DNA from: Theocolax elegans
Taxonomy: Eukaryota > Arthropoda > Insecta > Hymenoptera > Cerocephalidae
DNA: 64,000 nt
Direction of reading: 5' to 3'
NCBI GenBank assembly: GCA_026168455.1
Contig: CM047431.1
Coordinates: forward strand, 60,284,910-60,348,909
In this document: piece after piece, positions 1 to 11,570 of the stretch
Layout of the letters: each line of letters opens with the position of its first letter
Numbering within the stretch: position 1 is the first letter of the stretch
Notes under the pieces: generated by a model
The model's input: only the letters and a program-made list of their open reading frames with translations
Database searches by the model: none
Told to the model about the DNA's origin: nothing
Translations under genes and position numbers: made by a program

Positions 1-229
1 TCATTTTTCTGTTTTTTTGGAATTTACGTACCGTCATCAACGTAGATATTTTACTATTTTTAGATGATAGAAACGTTTCATGTGTTATAATTTTGTATTT
101 TTTACCGAGTGTTTAAAAAAATTATTATTTTATACCTTAATAACCCAATACCTTAAACATTGGTTCAATTTTTTCTACACATCATTACCATGAAAAATAT
201 AAGCCGAATAGTATAGGTTACAAAAAAAA

Positions 230-602
230 GTATTGGTTTTCAACAATGATACAACCTATCGTATGCTTTTTAGCGATACATGTATCGATAAAAAGTATAT
301 ATTTGGCACATTTTCTTTATTCGTCAATTAATTCTATGCAAATTTTGATTTGTGTCAATTCTAACCACCAGATCCTAACCCATTACCGGAGGATTGGCGA
401 ATGAAACGTCAAGTAGAACCCAGTAAGTAGAAACAATTTATATATATATTTCGTAGGGTGATTATCACATATCAAACGGAAAAAAAAAAAATTTTTTGTC
501 TTCTAACGAGTTATATACGAGTACAAATTGTCTATAGTATTATTATTATTTAGGCTGGAATTAAACAATTATTCCTAAATTTGGTGTAATGGTCAAGTGT
601 AA
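230..602. repeat. Tandem duplication copy 1 (exon-bearing, partner 870-1240)
   Basis: About 370 bp are repeated almost base for base at 870-1240, with a few indels and single-base changes. The copy carries a 51-nt candidate exon with its acceptor and donor, a 14-bp palindrome CGATACATGTATCG at 274-287 and the downstream intron. The copies are separated by a 264-bp unrelated repeat fragment (603-866). High similarity implies a recent event or an assembly duplicate. Confidence 0.85.
372..422 (+). CDS. Candidate internal coding exon, copy 1
   Basis: A 51-nt stretch is bounded by an AG acceptor (370-371) and a GTAAGT donor (423). Read as two leftover bases, 16 codons and one leftover base, it encodes PNPLPEDWRMKRQVEP. 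An in-frame TAA just upstream means the frame is open only if splicing occurs at this acceptor. The trailing base (A) joins in phase to the exon at 1334 (CT...) and also to the one at 2814 (TG...). I do not recognise the protein. The upstream exons lie outside the window or were not seen. The linked phases across three exons support a real gene, but the family is unknown. Confidence 0.5.
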
Positions 603-866
603 CACCCTAGTAGAATTTTAAATATGAAAAATGGGCTTAAAACTAAGAATGGCCAGTGAAACTGGTCAGGTTCTATCTCAAAATGAAACGCTTTTTCACA
701 CCTTTCTTGACCATTTCTTAGATGGACATAACCTTCATCAAATATGAAACAACTTTTCGGGTAATCCTGTAAACAAAACTTAAAGCGTGTTGTGAAATTT
801 GATCGGTTTTACCATTTGTAATAGATACAGACGATTGTTTACGCTATATAAATAGTACATTTAAAG
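603..866. mobile_element. Half of a fold-back-type repeat (family E) between the exon duplicates
   Basis: It begins CCCTAGTAGAATT and contains AATGAAACGCTTTTTC and TGTTGTGAAATTTGATC. The same motifs occur around 43796-44280, where AAACGCTTTTT appears in both orientations and the end CCCTAGTAGAATT recurs inverted. No coding capacity is seen. I infer a non-autonomous element that interrupts the tandem duplication. Confidence 0.5.
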
Positions 867-869
867 ATA

Positions 870-1240
870 GTATTGGTTTCAACAATGATACAACCTATCG
901 TATGCTTTTTAGCGATACATGTATCGATAAAAAGTATATTTTGGCACATTTTCTTATTCGTCAATTATTCTATGCAAATTTTGAATTTGTGTCAATTCTA
1001 ACCACCAGATCCTAACCCATTACCGAAGGATTGGCGAATGAAACGTCAAGTAGAACCCAGTAAGTAGAAACAATTTATATATATATTTCGTAGGGTGATT
1101 ATCACATATCAAACGGAAAAAAAAAAAATTTTTTGTCTTCTAACGAGTTATATACGAGTACAAATTGTCTATAGTATTATTATTATTTAGGCTGGAATAA
1201 AACAATTATTCCTAAATTTGGTGTAAATGGTCAAGTGTAA
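870..1240. repeat. Tandem duplication copy 2 (partner 230-602)
   Basis: Near-identical copy of 230-602 including the candidate exon. It begins at the same TATTGGTTT boundary and ends at the same CAAGTGTAAC. Confidence 0.85.
1009..1059 (+). CDS. Candidate internal coding exon, copy 2 (duplicate of 372-422)
   Basis: Same acceptor and GTAAGT donor as copy 1. It differs by one base in the exon (CCGGAG to CCGAAG, Glu to Lys), so the peptide reads PNPLPKDWRMKRQVEP. Both copies have identical phase (2 nt in, 1 nt out), so either alone could be used. Splicing both in series would also hold the frame, since 51 is a multiple of three. This suggests a duplicated or mutually exclusive cassette, or an assembly duplicate. 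Confidence 0.45.
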
Positions 1241-1333
1241 CAGTAACTATAAATAATTAGTGTAATATATTTTGATTTAATAGTAACAAAAAAAAGAAGG
1301 TAATATATCTATATTTTGTTATTGATATTGTAG

Positions 1334-1411
1334 CTGATAATAATGATGGTTTAACATCTCCATTAGTCGTGCCTAAGTCGAACGATAAAACTAGGAAAGA
1401 AAATCGAATTG
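1334..1411 (+). CDS. Candidate coding exon, 3' part of the gene
   Basis: 78 nt follow an acceptor at 1332-1333 (ATATTGTAG) and precede a GTTAGT donor at 1412. Read as 2+75+1, it is fully open. The peptide starts DNNDGLTSPLVVPKS and ends KTRKENRI; it is polar and probably disordered. The incoming phase fits both 51-nt exons (A+CT = Thr). The outgoing G joins either GT at 1534 (Gly) or TG at 2814 (Val). Codon use is balanced compared with the AT-rich surroundings. No family was recognised. Confidence 0.5.
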
Positions 1412-1533
1412 GTTAGTCCAAAGGTAAAAAAAAGGTGAAAACCAATTGAACATTAACACCGTTTAAGTAAATCAAATTAATGGATAATTATTTTTAAACG
1501 TTAAATAATTTATTATTTATTTTTTTTTTGCAG

Positions 1534-1553
1534 GTGACTCGGTGCGTCGATAA
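1534..1553 (+). CDS. Candidate terminal exon A with stop codon
   Basis: After a strong acceptor (T-run, then GCAG at 1530-1533), the frame set by the 1334-1411 exon gives G-DSVRR followed by TAA at 1551-1553. A poly(A) signal lies about 75 bp downstream. The predicted C-terminus would be KENRIGDSVRR. It is an alternative to the terminal exon at 3412-3438. Confidence 0.45.
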
Positions 1554-1626
1554 CAAATTCAAAGTTTATTATTATTATTATTAGTAACATCCATAGTTGT
1601 TATTAAATTGCGCATTGAATATTCTA

Positions 1627-1632
1627 AATAAA
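1627..1632 (+). terminator. Poly(A) signal AATAAA for terminal exon A
   Basis: AATAAA lies 74 bp after the TAA at 1551-1553, a normal spacing for a short insect 3' UTR. Confidence 0.4.
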
Positions 1633-2139
1633 AATGTTTATTTCAATTTATAAGTAATTCCTGGTACTAATCAAATTAAAATATATATTCATTACGCAGA
1701 GAGATATTATATAATTTGAATAGATATATGATATCGACTTATTTACGCATTATTTATTATTTAATTTTTTATTCATCCGATTCTTAACACTTAAATCTCT
1801 CATAATATAACGTCAGTTATGATTAACTAATTGATTATATTGAAGCATTGTTTGAATTTTGTAATATACGAAAAATTGTACTCGTTTTACAATTACCTAT
1901 ATTTATTTAAAGTTAATAAGATTTAATGAAAATTTACATCTGGTAAATTCTTTTCGAATCGATAAATCGAGGTACATTTTCATTATAAGAATTTTTACTG
2001 TCCATTAAACTTATCGCTTTAATTAACTATTAAAATAAATATAGTTGTTCGAAAAAAAATTGATTTTCAATCACAATAAAATTCTACATTAAGTACATAT
2101 TTCATACCGAATAATAAATAACATAATCGAAACAATGAT

Positions 2140-2520
2140 TTAAGAAGGTGGCATATCAGGTGGGTTACCGACCGAGCAAAAAAATATAACTATTATATTT
2201 ATTTAAAAAAAATACGCAATTTTATGCATAACCCGAATACAGAACTGCACTAGATAATTAAATAATAAGCCATTCTACAAAGTTCCAGGTCAATACGACA
2301 AAGACGTCCTATAAAATTTCTGCACCGAAAATTTACGATTATCTCTGATTTTTCAGTACAAAAATTTTTTAGGGTGTCTTTGTCCTGGAACTTTGTAGCA
2401 TTACTTAATAGTTAATTATCTATCAGTACAGTTCTGCATTCGAGTTTTGTATAGAATTGCATATTATTTTTAATAAAATCTACCATTTATCTCTTTCTAC
2501 TCGGTCGGTAACCTACCCCT
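2140..2520. mobile_element. Palindromic fold-back element, family C (complete)
   Basis: Left arm GGTGGGTTACCGACCGAGC (2159-2177) pairs with right arm CTCGGTCGGTAACCTACC (2500-2517). Inner arms also pair, for example CTACAAAGTTCCAGG with CCTGGAACTTTGTAG and AGAACTGCACTAGATAATTA with its diverged partner. No ORF. Half copies lie at 2690-2790 and 62700-62935, and they share the outer GGTGGCATA or its complement. Confidence 0.75.
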
Positions 2521-2689
2521 TTATTGTCAAAACAATGATTAGTTAAATCATATTTCGAAATTTATTTCCTACAATAAAAACGGTTATGAAAGTTTATGTT
2601 TGTTCTTGCACATATTTGTATATTTTCGTGCAAACTGTTTTAAAGGTGTCTTTTATATCTATACACTAGCAACTTTGCATAGTAACGTA

Positions 2690-2790
2690 TTATTTAATCA
2701 TCTAGCTCTTTTGTATTTGGGTTTTGCATTAAATAAATGTAATTGATAATTTTCGCTCAGTCGGTAACAATCAGGTATGCCAGCTCCTGA
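2690..2790. mobile_element. Half copy of fold-back family C
   Basis: Matches the right half of the 2140-2520 element: TTGGGTTTTGCATTAAATAA, then CTCAGTCGGTAACAATCAGG and TATGCCAGCTCCTGAAAC. It lies just upstream of the candidate exon at 2814. Confidence 0.5.
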
Positions 2791-2813
2791 AACGTTTATT
2801 TTTTTGTTTCTAG

Positions 2814-2866
2814 TGAACGAAGCTAGTGGTGCAATGAATAACGCAACAACTGATGGAGATGAACAG
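2814..2866 (+). CDS. Candidate alternative exon
   Basis: 53 nt follow a polypyrimidine acceptor (TTTTTTTGTTTCTAG, ending 2813) and end at CAG before GTAAAA. Read as 2+51, the peptide is NEASGAMNNATTDGDEQ. The incoming phase matches exons that leave one base (422, 1059 or 1411). The outgoing phase is 0, matching the exon at 3412. The acidic, Asn/Thr-rich content resembles the polar peptide of the 1334 exon. Family unknown. Confidence 0.42.
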
Positions 2867-3411
2867 GTAAAAGCAAACATATACATTATTTTATTAAATA
2901 TATTTTTTAATATACTTCTGGGTATGTCCAATTCGTTATGTTACCATCGGAGTCATTTACCGACATACAAAGAATTGGGTTTATTGACACTTGTACAAAA
3001 TCCTATTATATCCACCACATATCATAAAAAATAAAAGACACATATTTTTTCTTTTCATTTAAATGAAGATTCAATGATTTACAGCGGGTTAAAGTTTAAG
3101 TGATTTTATATATTTACATATATATAGATATACTACGATTGTACGTTACTCGCTCTCACTCTTTGAATGTACACAAAAAGAAAAAATTTTGCACAATTAT
3201 ACGTTGAGTCGCAACGCAGGACAAAACGTTCTCGTTATATCGCTTAAATTTGAATTAGTTAATTAATCTATGTAAAAATAGTGTCTTCTCAGTCGGTAAG
3301 TGATTATGATGGTAACATAACCAGTCAAACAGCCTCTTAAAAATACATAAAAGTAGAATATAATTTAATAATATTATGCTTTCTCGTTGATAATAATAAA
3401 CGTTGATGCAG

Positions 3412-3438
3412 GATATTCAGTCACGCATATGGAAATAA
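3412..3438 (+). CDS. Candidate terminal exon B with stop codon
   Basis: It follows the acceptor TTGATGCAG (ending 3411). Phase 0 continuation from 2866 gives DIQSRIWK then TAA (3436-3438). This makes an alternative C-terminus to the one ending at 1553. AATAAA occurs at 3450-3455, and again near 3596 as a more usually placed poly(A) signal. Confidence 0.4.
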   Translation, partial: DIQSRIWK

Positions 3439-3439
3439 G

Positions 3440-4080
3440 AAGAGTAGAGAATAAAACCGATATCATGCAGTAATTCCAGATGAAAATGGACGAGTATAGT
3501 GCCTATTGTTATTAATCAAAATTTAACTAGTTTGAAGAATAAGCAATAATAATTATTTATTTAGACCCTACGTTGATTTGTTTAATATATATAAAAATAA
3601 ATTAAAGTCACTTATTTGGATTTAAAAAATAAGAATGTTGGTAGGATTTTTTGAAATTACAATTACCGATATCTTGTCGACTTTTCCTTGTATAAATATT
3701 CGATTATACCTCCATACATCAAATTTTATATTTCTACTTTCGATCAGCAAAATTTCAAATTTTTAAATAGCGAATGCAACGATAACCTGCGATAATCCTT
3801 AATTTTCAAAAAAAAAATCAATAAAAATCTAAATGGCTTATGCGCAAATGAAATTCATAAATCAAATCGACCATTCGATATTTGAATTATCTACCCTTAC
3901 CTAAAAACCGGAAATGCAAAACGCTTCGTTTCACTCGAGTCGAATTCCACTTGTTTCCACTTCAACGCGCTCATCTTCGCGATTTAACACTCGGCCAAAT
4001 TTCTTTTTCTCCTCTTCGTTTTTTTCATTTTATAATTTTCATCGGTCTTACGACTCATTGGCAAAAATGCGATGACGACG
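3440..4080. other. AT-rich 3' flank, no gene seen
   Basis: Contains the AATAAA motifs after terminal exon B, then AT-rich sequence. An open frame at 3882-4175 lacks codon bias and ends in homopolymer T, so I do not call it. Confidence 0.4.
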
Positions 4081-4084
4081 GAGA

Positions 4085-4140
4085 ATCCTATATAAATAAG
4101 TCACGCTCCGATTTAGCGTGGACGGGTGAAAACGAATTTT
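4085..4140 (+). promoter_or_regulatory. Possible TATA-type core promoter
   Basis: CTATATAAATAAG at about 4089-4101 is followed 20-30 bp later by a small GC rise (CACGCTCCG, GCGTGGACGGG). It lies downstream of a gene 3' end and upstream of a CpG-containing stretch. No linked coding exon was identified, so this is only a candidate. Confidence 0.22.
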
Positions 4141-5179
4141 TTTTTTTATACTTTCGCGCGCCACTGTCTGTGTAATCAAAGTGTTTTAGTAAAAATAATT
4201 CGGTTTTCACTTTCACAAGTGTGGATATATATATATATACATATACTAATTAACTCCTTTGGTGCGTAAAAATTTGTTTATTTTCAGTTTTCGTCAAGCG
4301 GATATTTTCAACGGGTATATATCGTACACGTGGTTTTTCCTTTTCGCCAGTGAAAATCTTCTACAGGTGTTTTGGAAAGCGATGGGTTTTTTTTTCTTTT
4401 CTTCACTCCTTGTTTACGTATATATACATACATACATATAGACTCGAGGAATATAATTATGACTAAGTGGAGCCGAGCCTCGTGAGAAAGATATAATGAA
4501 ATCGTAAAAGCAAACAAATTTCTAACTGCGTCGCAGAAAGAAACCTAGATTCTTTTTCTTCACATTTTTTTCTCCATTTTCGCCGTTTATTAGCTGGATC
4601 TGGATTAAAGATACATATTGTTTTGAGGTTAGATTAAGATTTATGCCTTATGAAAGTCGAGTCGTTACGTAACGATACTCTTTGTAATTTAATTATTTTG
4701 ACGATTCCTTCCACGATTTCGTGAGTGCGTGTGTTTATGTGTTTCTGCGTGTAATCCTCGTTCTCATTTTTCCTTAATGAAAATTGACTTGAAATTTATC
4801 ATTGGGAAAAGTGCAGTGTACATGATGTTTATATTCATTTAATTAATATACTTATATGATTAATTTTTCTAAATAAATTATCCAATGACGATATTGTTAC
4901 TTAAGTTTATATAGAAATAACATAAAAGAAAAGTAAACCAGATGAATCTTGAATAATATCGATTACTAATTGAGATCCATTTGAAGGATAATATATATAA
5001 AAGTAAACAAGAGGAATGATGTGCAAGGAGCAAATATCAAAGAATTTATATGTAACGTTTTTTAGCCAAAAATATACTAATTACCAATAAACTCGTGGTT
5101 CATAGGCGAAAAGAGACATTTTCGATTAACTTCAAAAAGGATCAATTTCTACCACGGTGAATAATCAATATAAAAAACA

Positions 5180-5402
5180 TATCCATTTAAACTAACCTAA
5201 AAATATATATATATATAGTAATCAAGATAAACAATGAACAATGTGAAATATCAAGAAACCAACGAATATCCATTTAAACTAAGTTAAATAGGTGTAATAA
5301 TCCAAGAGAAACGATGAACAATGTGAAATATCAATAACCAACCGATAACCAGTAAAACTAAAAAAAAAAATTAGGTATAATCAAGAAGAACGATGAAAAG
5401 TC
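5180..5402. repeat. Degenerate three-copy tandem repeat, unit about 80 bp
   Basis: Units share ATCCATTTAAACTAA, then AATCAAGA or its variants, then ACGATGAACAATGTGAAATA. Copies are roughly 5180-5264, 5266-5345 and a shortened 5346-5398. Confidence 0.6.
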
Positions 5403-5479
5403 TCGAAAGAATGTTTAGAAAAGTTGATCCTCTCTACACAAGTACATACACACACGTGTAATGTCCCATACGTTTTCAT

Positions 5480-6040
5480 TAAATTACATTTAAAGAAACT
5501 CCCCGCAATTACACACCGAGGAATGTAAACACGCTTCCTCTCTCCCGACAATCGTCCGTTTAAATTGCTCCGGTTTATTAAGACCGAGGATCGCGGAATA
5601 AAGACCTTAAATATTAAATTGAAAAACCCGTTGCGAGTTTCCATTGCGAATTGTAAAGGAATTCCCAAGATGTATATATATCTACGTGAATATATATATA
5701 TATATAATACATATAGATTCTATTATACAAGTCTCACGAACGTTGCATTTTCTATGAAAACTCGACGAGTGAAACCATCGGTATACAGATGTTTATTGGA
5801 AGAAAAGAAAAGAAAGAAACGAGAGTCGCACGAACATTTTCTGGACATTTTTCTAGGGAATCGGAACGATCGTCGACCGTTACTTCTCATTTCGAATTTT
5901 TCGGGAAACCTTTCGTTTCGTTTCGTTCGGTGTTGGAGGGGTTTTTTTTACGAGGTATATATAACGGGTCCGATCGACGTCGTTTCTTAATTAAAGAATG
6001 CATTAATATGTATCGTTTTATTGAACGTAATAAACTTTCG
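5480..6040. other. CpG-elevated region without a supported gene
   Basis: GC and CpG are above background (CCGAGGATCGCGG, CGATCGTCGACCG). The longest open frame here (5565-5990) has no early ATG and runs through a TA microsatellite. It may be a UTR or a regulatory region; nothing proves it. Confidence 0.2.
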
Positions 6041-6739
6041 TAAGTTATGGAGGTCATTTTATATTTACTACTCGGGAGAAAGAAAATTATATTATTTTTA
6101 AAACGATTTTACGGAAACGTCGAGTTTATAGAGACGTTAAACGGCGCGTGTCTTTCTTTTTTTTTGGAACAAATAGAAAATTGGTCCTACTGGATTTGAA
6201 ATTTATAAAAATTATAGGTAAATTAATATGATACTGTACTGTGCTAGTTACGGGTGAGAAAACGAATCGATTTTAACGATTTTTAGACCATAAAGAAACT
6301 GTTTCACGTAAAATTATATTTATCGATTTAATTGACGATCGGGAAATTATTATATCATACTACCGTAATCTATAATTTCGTATATGCATAGTTCTATATT
6401 CTGATGAAATTAAGTTGACACACACGCACGCATATGCATGTATAAGTATCACTTTAATTTAATGAATATAGAAAATTCACTACAATTAATCTTAAAAGGT
6501 TAGGTTTCATTAATCATAGCTATCATTATACCTGTAACGGGAATTCGCAAACTCGAATTAGGTTAGAAAAATATAATATATAATATTCGCAGTACTAGGA
6601 AAAAGTGTTATGAACATTTTGCATTTGGTTTTGTTTGACTCAATTTCTCATTATTCAATTACTCCGGCAAGTGTAATCTAGCATGATATATATATATATT
6701 TCGTGAATTTATACAAACGATTCGCGATAAACGTGCGAT

Positions 6740-7250
6740 GATTAATTTAAACGCGCGTCACGAGATGTTTTGCGAAGCAACCTTTTCAGAAGTCAGAGAA
6801 AATTATATATATATACATATAGATGATTTCACTTCAACTCATAGTATACAAATTTTAAAATACACCAAATTTTCGGTAAAACTTGAAAACGTTTTACTGT
6901 TCACTGAACAAAATGTTGTAGGTGCAGAAAATGATTTATTCAAAAGTTATCCTAACTGCAACGAAAGAGTTTTTTTAAAAACATTTTGTTTTGCGTTACT
7001 ATTTATATATCAAAATCTGTCAATTTTTATTATATACTTAATATCGAATGTGCAATTGTTTCTACTGTAGATATTTTGTAAAATCTAACCATTTGTGTTG
7101 TAATGCTTCCTGAGATAAATAGCTCCGTAAATAAATATTTTTAGAAAAGATGGCGGAATTACTTACCTTTTGAAGGTTAGAATAATTTTTGAACGAATCG
7201 TTTTCAGCGTATCTAAAAATTTGTTCAGTAATCGGGTATATATACATTTC
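6740..7250. mobile_element. Decayed relic of fold-back family A
   Basis: At 6815-6960 the sequence keeps ATTTCACTTCAACTC, AAATTTTAAAATACACCAAA and CAAAAGTTATCCTAAC. At 7160-7230 the inverted counterpart AAGGTTAGAATAATTTTTGA is present. These are the terminal motifs of the intact copy at 46604-47603, strongly diverged. Confidence 0.45.
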
Positions 7251-7568
7251 CAGTGTATACTTAAAGGTTGATATATTTTCAAATTTTCATTCAATTTGCA
7301 ATTGATGTGAAATTGATAAAATCTAACTAGTTTAATTATGGGAAAAGTTTTTAATTATTATTTATTATATGTTTGTTTAAGAAAGTTTTAATGAACACTT
7401 ATTTAGCATTTTTAAAGGACATTCTAGTATATTACAATTGCATAGATATAACAATATGTACAAGTAGCTTTTTTTAGTAATTTCTGCGGTTACAATTATT
7501 TTTAAATTGTTACAATAGACTGCCGAAAACCGCTTAATATTTTTGTACACTTTGTATATAATTTTTAC

Positions 7569-7664
7569 CAATTCTGATTTCACGCTCGTATCGAAAACTG
7601 TCTCGCCCTCGTCAAAAACCCTCCTGAGGTTTTCAGGCGGAGAAGAAACAGTGGAGGGACTCAT
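7569..7664 (-). CDS. Candidate first coding exon (unrecognised protein)
   Basis: On the minus strand an ATG at 7664-7662 opens 32 codons starting MSPSTVSSPPENLRRVF and ending TSVKSEL. It then meets GGTAAAA, a usable donor at 7568-7567, in phase 0. The stretch is clearly more GC-rich and codon-like than its flanks, and the frame beyond the donor degenerates into AT-rich sequence. I do not recognise the protein. It could also be a fragment of a transposon ORF. Confidence 0.3.
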
Positions 7665-9748
7665 TAGGATTTTTTAAGAGACATTATAAAATGCTTTAAA
7701 TTTGTATATTATTATGAAGAGAGATGGAGTAAAGGAACCGCACTTTTCTTACTACAATATATATATATATATAATTCCGAAAAGTAAGAAATAATACGTG
7801 AAAATAAATATCGTATTAAATTTAGAAAGAAATATATTAAAAGAGACAACGTTTCGTCTACGAAAAGTGAGACAGGTTTGCAGCTTTACACATAGTAAAG
7901 GTAAGGTTTAGCGGTAATTTAAAATTTCGGTCAATATACGTAAAAAATGCGACTGAAATGCAAGAGAAACGAACAGTGTAAAACCGACGTACGGAACAAT
8001 AAAAAATGTATAAAACTAATGATATTTGAAATCTTTTCGATATAGTAGCAATAAACGTTTCAATGACTATATGATTGAAAAGAAAACAAAGACAATTTGA
8101 ATAATTTATATATACATAAAAATAACACACGATACATCCAAAAATATGTACTGTTACGTCTTAATATTTCCTATATTAAAAATGAATAACTATTAGTTTA
8201 CTATGTTTTATAGCAATCCTAGCGTACTCCAAGATTATGTCATGCTTATCATACGGAGCACTATCATTTTTCCATAAATTTATTTTAAAATTCCCTACTA
8301 CTACATTATTCTCCGTGTATATTACCTGAAATATTAAAGAAAGACTAAAGAAGAAGAAATAATTCCGTATTTCCCACAAGGAACCGTACAATTAGACCAA
8401 CCCTCGCACATTCGAAAATGTCCAGTTTCGTCTTACGTGCGCGGGAATGTTTAAAAATAAAAAAAAAAAGGAAAAATTACAGTCCGGTAAAAATCCAGAG
8501 TCTTCGCTGCATCGAGCTCGTAATTGCTCTCGAAACTCTCGCCTCTGTCTGGGTTGTACATGGTGTAGACCCATAGGCGAAACAATGCACTCTTTCTTTC
8601 GGTTTTTTATTCTTTCTTATATAGAGGGACTCTCGTGATTATGTACCGCGTCGAGAAAGAATCACCTAAAACTGTCATTGCTGTAATTGAGGCAATTGCC
8701 GAGAAATCGCACTACAATTTTTCCGACTCTCCTCGTCGGTATATACTTTAATCGCGTCATTCCTCATTCTTTATTTATTTCTTAACAATTCGAGGTGGTG
8801 TGCCCTTCTTTCTATTTTTCCATTTTCTCGGTTACTTCTTTGTTTTCAAATTCGTTTATACTTAATTATGGAAATTACGCGATAATTATTTTTTTTCTTT
8901 TTCTTACTTTGCGTTAGATGGGATGATATTTTGTATTTTATTTTTAACGCGTATATTGTTAATTGCGTTGATAAGTGTTCATTGAGAAACTTTGAGAGAT
9001 ATATACGCTATAGATAAATTTTAAGATTAGAAACCTTACGTACCCGCGTTAAATCGCTTTTATCGATATGTGTAATATAAACGAATTGTAAGTAAATAAA
9101 AAAACAAAAGTGACTCAATATTTTTCTTTTGTGTAATTAAATATATCCATAGCGGTTCCATGAAGCGCTTCAAGTGTAAAATAATATTTTAATTTTAATA
9201 TGACCGCAAATATACATAATAAATTAATTTAATAGATTATTTCGAGTATATTACGTACGTAATGTACGCTCGTACATTATAATTATACCAAGCTTAAGAC
9301 CGGGTTGTCTCGTTAATTAATAGTCTCGATCGATCAATGACAATTATACTTCCCGTGCAATTTTGTTGCTCGGCTCAAAATCTCAAATGCAAAATGTATT
9401 AGACGTCGATTATCGAATACATATTAACGGAAAAATAATTTTATCCAACTACTACTTTTTTTTTAATTTTAATATAACGGTTGATCATTTTAACGCTTAC
9501 ACTTTTGCTTTGGTATATAGATCGAGATCTAAAAAATTGCGTGTTAAAAAATGGAACTTTTCAATTTCGACTTATTTCAAAGAGGAATTTTTTGGGGATT
9601 GATTATAATGATAAAATTACAAGTGCATATTTGAATTAATGAATATATAGAATTCGTTACTTTTAGTATGAGGAGAATGAATGTTTTTGTTGAATGACAA
9701 TCGAAACACGAGAATAAATATTTTGTAACAAAGATAGATTACGACATA
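7665..9748. other. AT-rich region, no supported gene
   Basis: Contains TA microsatellites and a CpG-elevated patch at 8390-8640 with short open frames on both strands, such as a minus-strand frame starting MGLHHVQPRQRREF. No consistent splice structure was found. Confidence 0.3.
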
Positions 9749-10199
9749 TCCACATTATATTAAAATTTTATACTGTCAAAATGACGATTTAAGTATAAAT
9801 TATGTTATATTTTTTTAAATAGTTTGTAAAATTTATTTTTTTTAATTCAATATGATCGCGGCACCCAAAGGAACAATTAGACATAGTGTTTGACTTTTTT
9901 TATAGGTATTTAATTAATTTTTTATTGGTTTTAAAGTTTAAGTCTGAGCGTACGTCCGTACGTCCGTACGTCCATACGTCCGTACGTCCGTACATCCGTA
10001 CAGGCGGGTTTTTATTTTTTAACTCTTCTTATATCTCTCTTGGATTTTCGAAAAAATGAATTTTTTTTTAATGAAAGTGATCGCGGAACCATACGGATTA
10101 ATTAGAAATAGTGTTTAACTTTTTTATGGTGTTTAATTACTTTTTTATTTACTTTTTTTACTTTTTTATAGTCGATTAGTTATAACTGAAGATAACATT
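9749..10199. repeat. Leader 1 of the hairpin-minisatellite composite
   Basis: About 450 bp, repeated in direct orientation at 12759-13206 and 14589-15003. It contains CACATTATATTAAAATTTTA, two GATCGCGG-type motifs (GCGGCACCCAAAGGAA and GCGGAACCATACGG) and an octamer array of GTACGTCC at about 9950-10003. No coding capacity is seen. Confidence 0.8.
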
Positions 10200-11565
10200 A
10201 AGGACTGGACATCATCAACAAATATATCGGAATATTAAAATATAAGGGAATATTTTTTTTTTAATTTCGAAATATGGGTTCCAGTAGATGATGCCCCCGT
10301 CGACCTGGAGGTAACATATCGACCTGGACATCTTCTACAGGAAGAAAAAGTTTTTTTTTTTAATTCGTAATATGCCTTCCAGTAGATGATGCCCCGTCGA
10401 CCTGGAGGTAACAGTAGGGACCTAGACATCTTCTACAGGAAGAAAATTTTTTTTTTTACGTAATAGGGCTTTCTGTAGATATTTCCCCGATAACCTGGAG
10501 ATAACATTACCGACCTGGACATCTTCTACAGGAAGAAAAATTTTTTTTTTATTTCGTAATAAGTCTTTCTCTAAATGTTGCCCCGATGACCTGGAGGTAA
10601 CATTACCGACCTGGACATCTTCTACAGGAAGAAAAATTTTTTTTTTGGTTTCGTAATATGCCTTCCAGTAGATGATGCCCCGTCGACCTATGGGTAACAG
10701 TAGGGACCTAGACATCTTCTACATGAAGAAAAATTTTTTTTTTTTTTTTACGTAATAGGTCTTTCAGTTGATATTTCCCCGATGACCTGGAGGTACATTA
10801 CCGACCTGGCCATCTTCTACAGGAAGAAAATTTTTTTTTTATTCCGTAATAAGTCTTTCTCTAAATGTTGCCCCAATGACCTGGAGGTAACATTACCGAC
10901 CTGGACATCTTTTACAGGAAGTAAAATTTTTTTTTTGGTTTCGTAATAGGCCTTCCAGTAGATGATGCACCATCGACCTATGGGTAACAGTAGGGACCTA
11001 GACATCTTCTACAGGAAGAAAAATTTTTTTTTTTTTACGTAATAGGTCTTTCAGTAGATATTTCCCCGATGACCTGGAGAGAACATTACCGACCTGGATA
11101 TCTTCTACAGGAAGAAAATTTTTTCTTTTATTTCGTAATAAGTCTTTCTCTAAATGTTGCCCCGATGACCTGGAGGTAACATTACCGATCTCGACATCTT
11201 CTACAGGAAGAAAATTTTTTTTTTTTTTTTGTTTCGTAATAGCCCTTCCAGTAGATGATGCCCCGTCGACCTATGGGTAACAGTAGGGACCTAAACATCT
11301 TCTACAGGAAGAAAAATTGTTTTTTTATTTTTATAATGAACCTTCCAGTAGATGATGCCCTGTTGACCTGGAGGTAACATTACCGACCTAGACATCTTCC
11401 ACAGGAAGAAAATATTTTTTTTTGGTTTCGTAATAGGCCTTCCAGTAGATGATGCACCGTCGACGTGGAGGTAACAGTAAGGACCTGGACATCATCTACA
11501 GGAAGAAATTAATTTTTTTTTAATTTTATATAAGCTATCAAGTAGATGATGCTGCGATGACCTGG
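10200..11565. repeat. Hairpin minisatellite array 1 (unit about 97 bp)
   Basis: About 13 to 14 degenerate units of the form CTTCCAGTAGATGATG, loop with GACCTGGAGGTAAC and GGGACCTGGA, then CATCTTCTACAGGAAG and a run of 7-12 T, then TTCGTAAT. The two arms are complementary, so each unit is a hairpin followed by a T-tract. Short open frames on the minus strand here simply translate the repeat. Confidence 0.88.
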
Positions 11566-11570
11566 ATGAC

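Noticed and set aside
5565..5990. 141-codon open frame
   Set aside because: No ATG near its start, runs through a TATATA repeat, and shows no domain or codon bias.
10235..11005. Minus-strand open frames repeating MSRSLLLP...KKK
   Set aside because: Direct translation of the hairpin minisatellite with its T-tracts.
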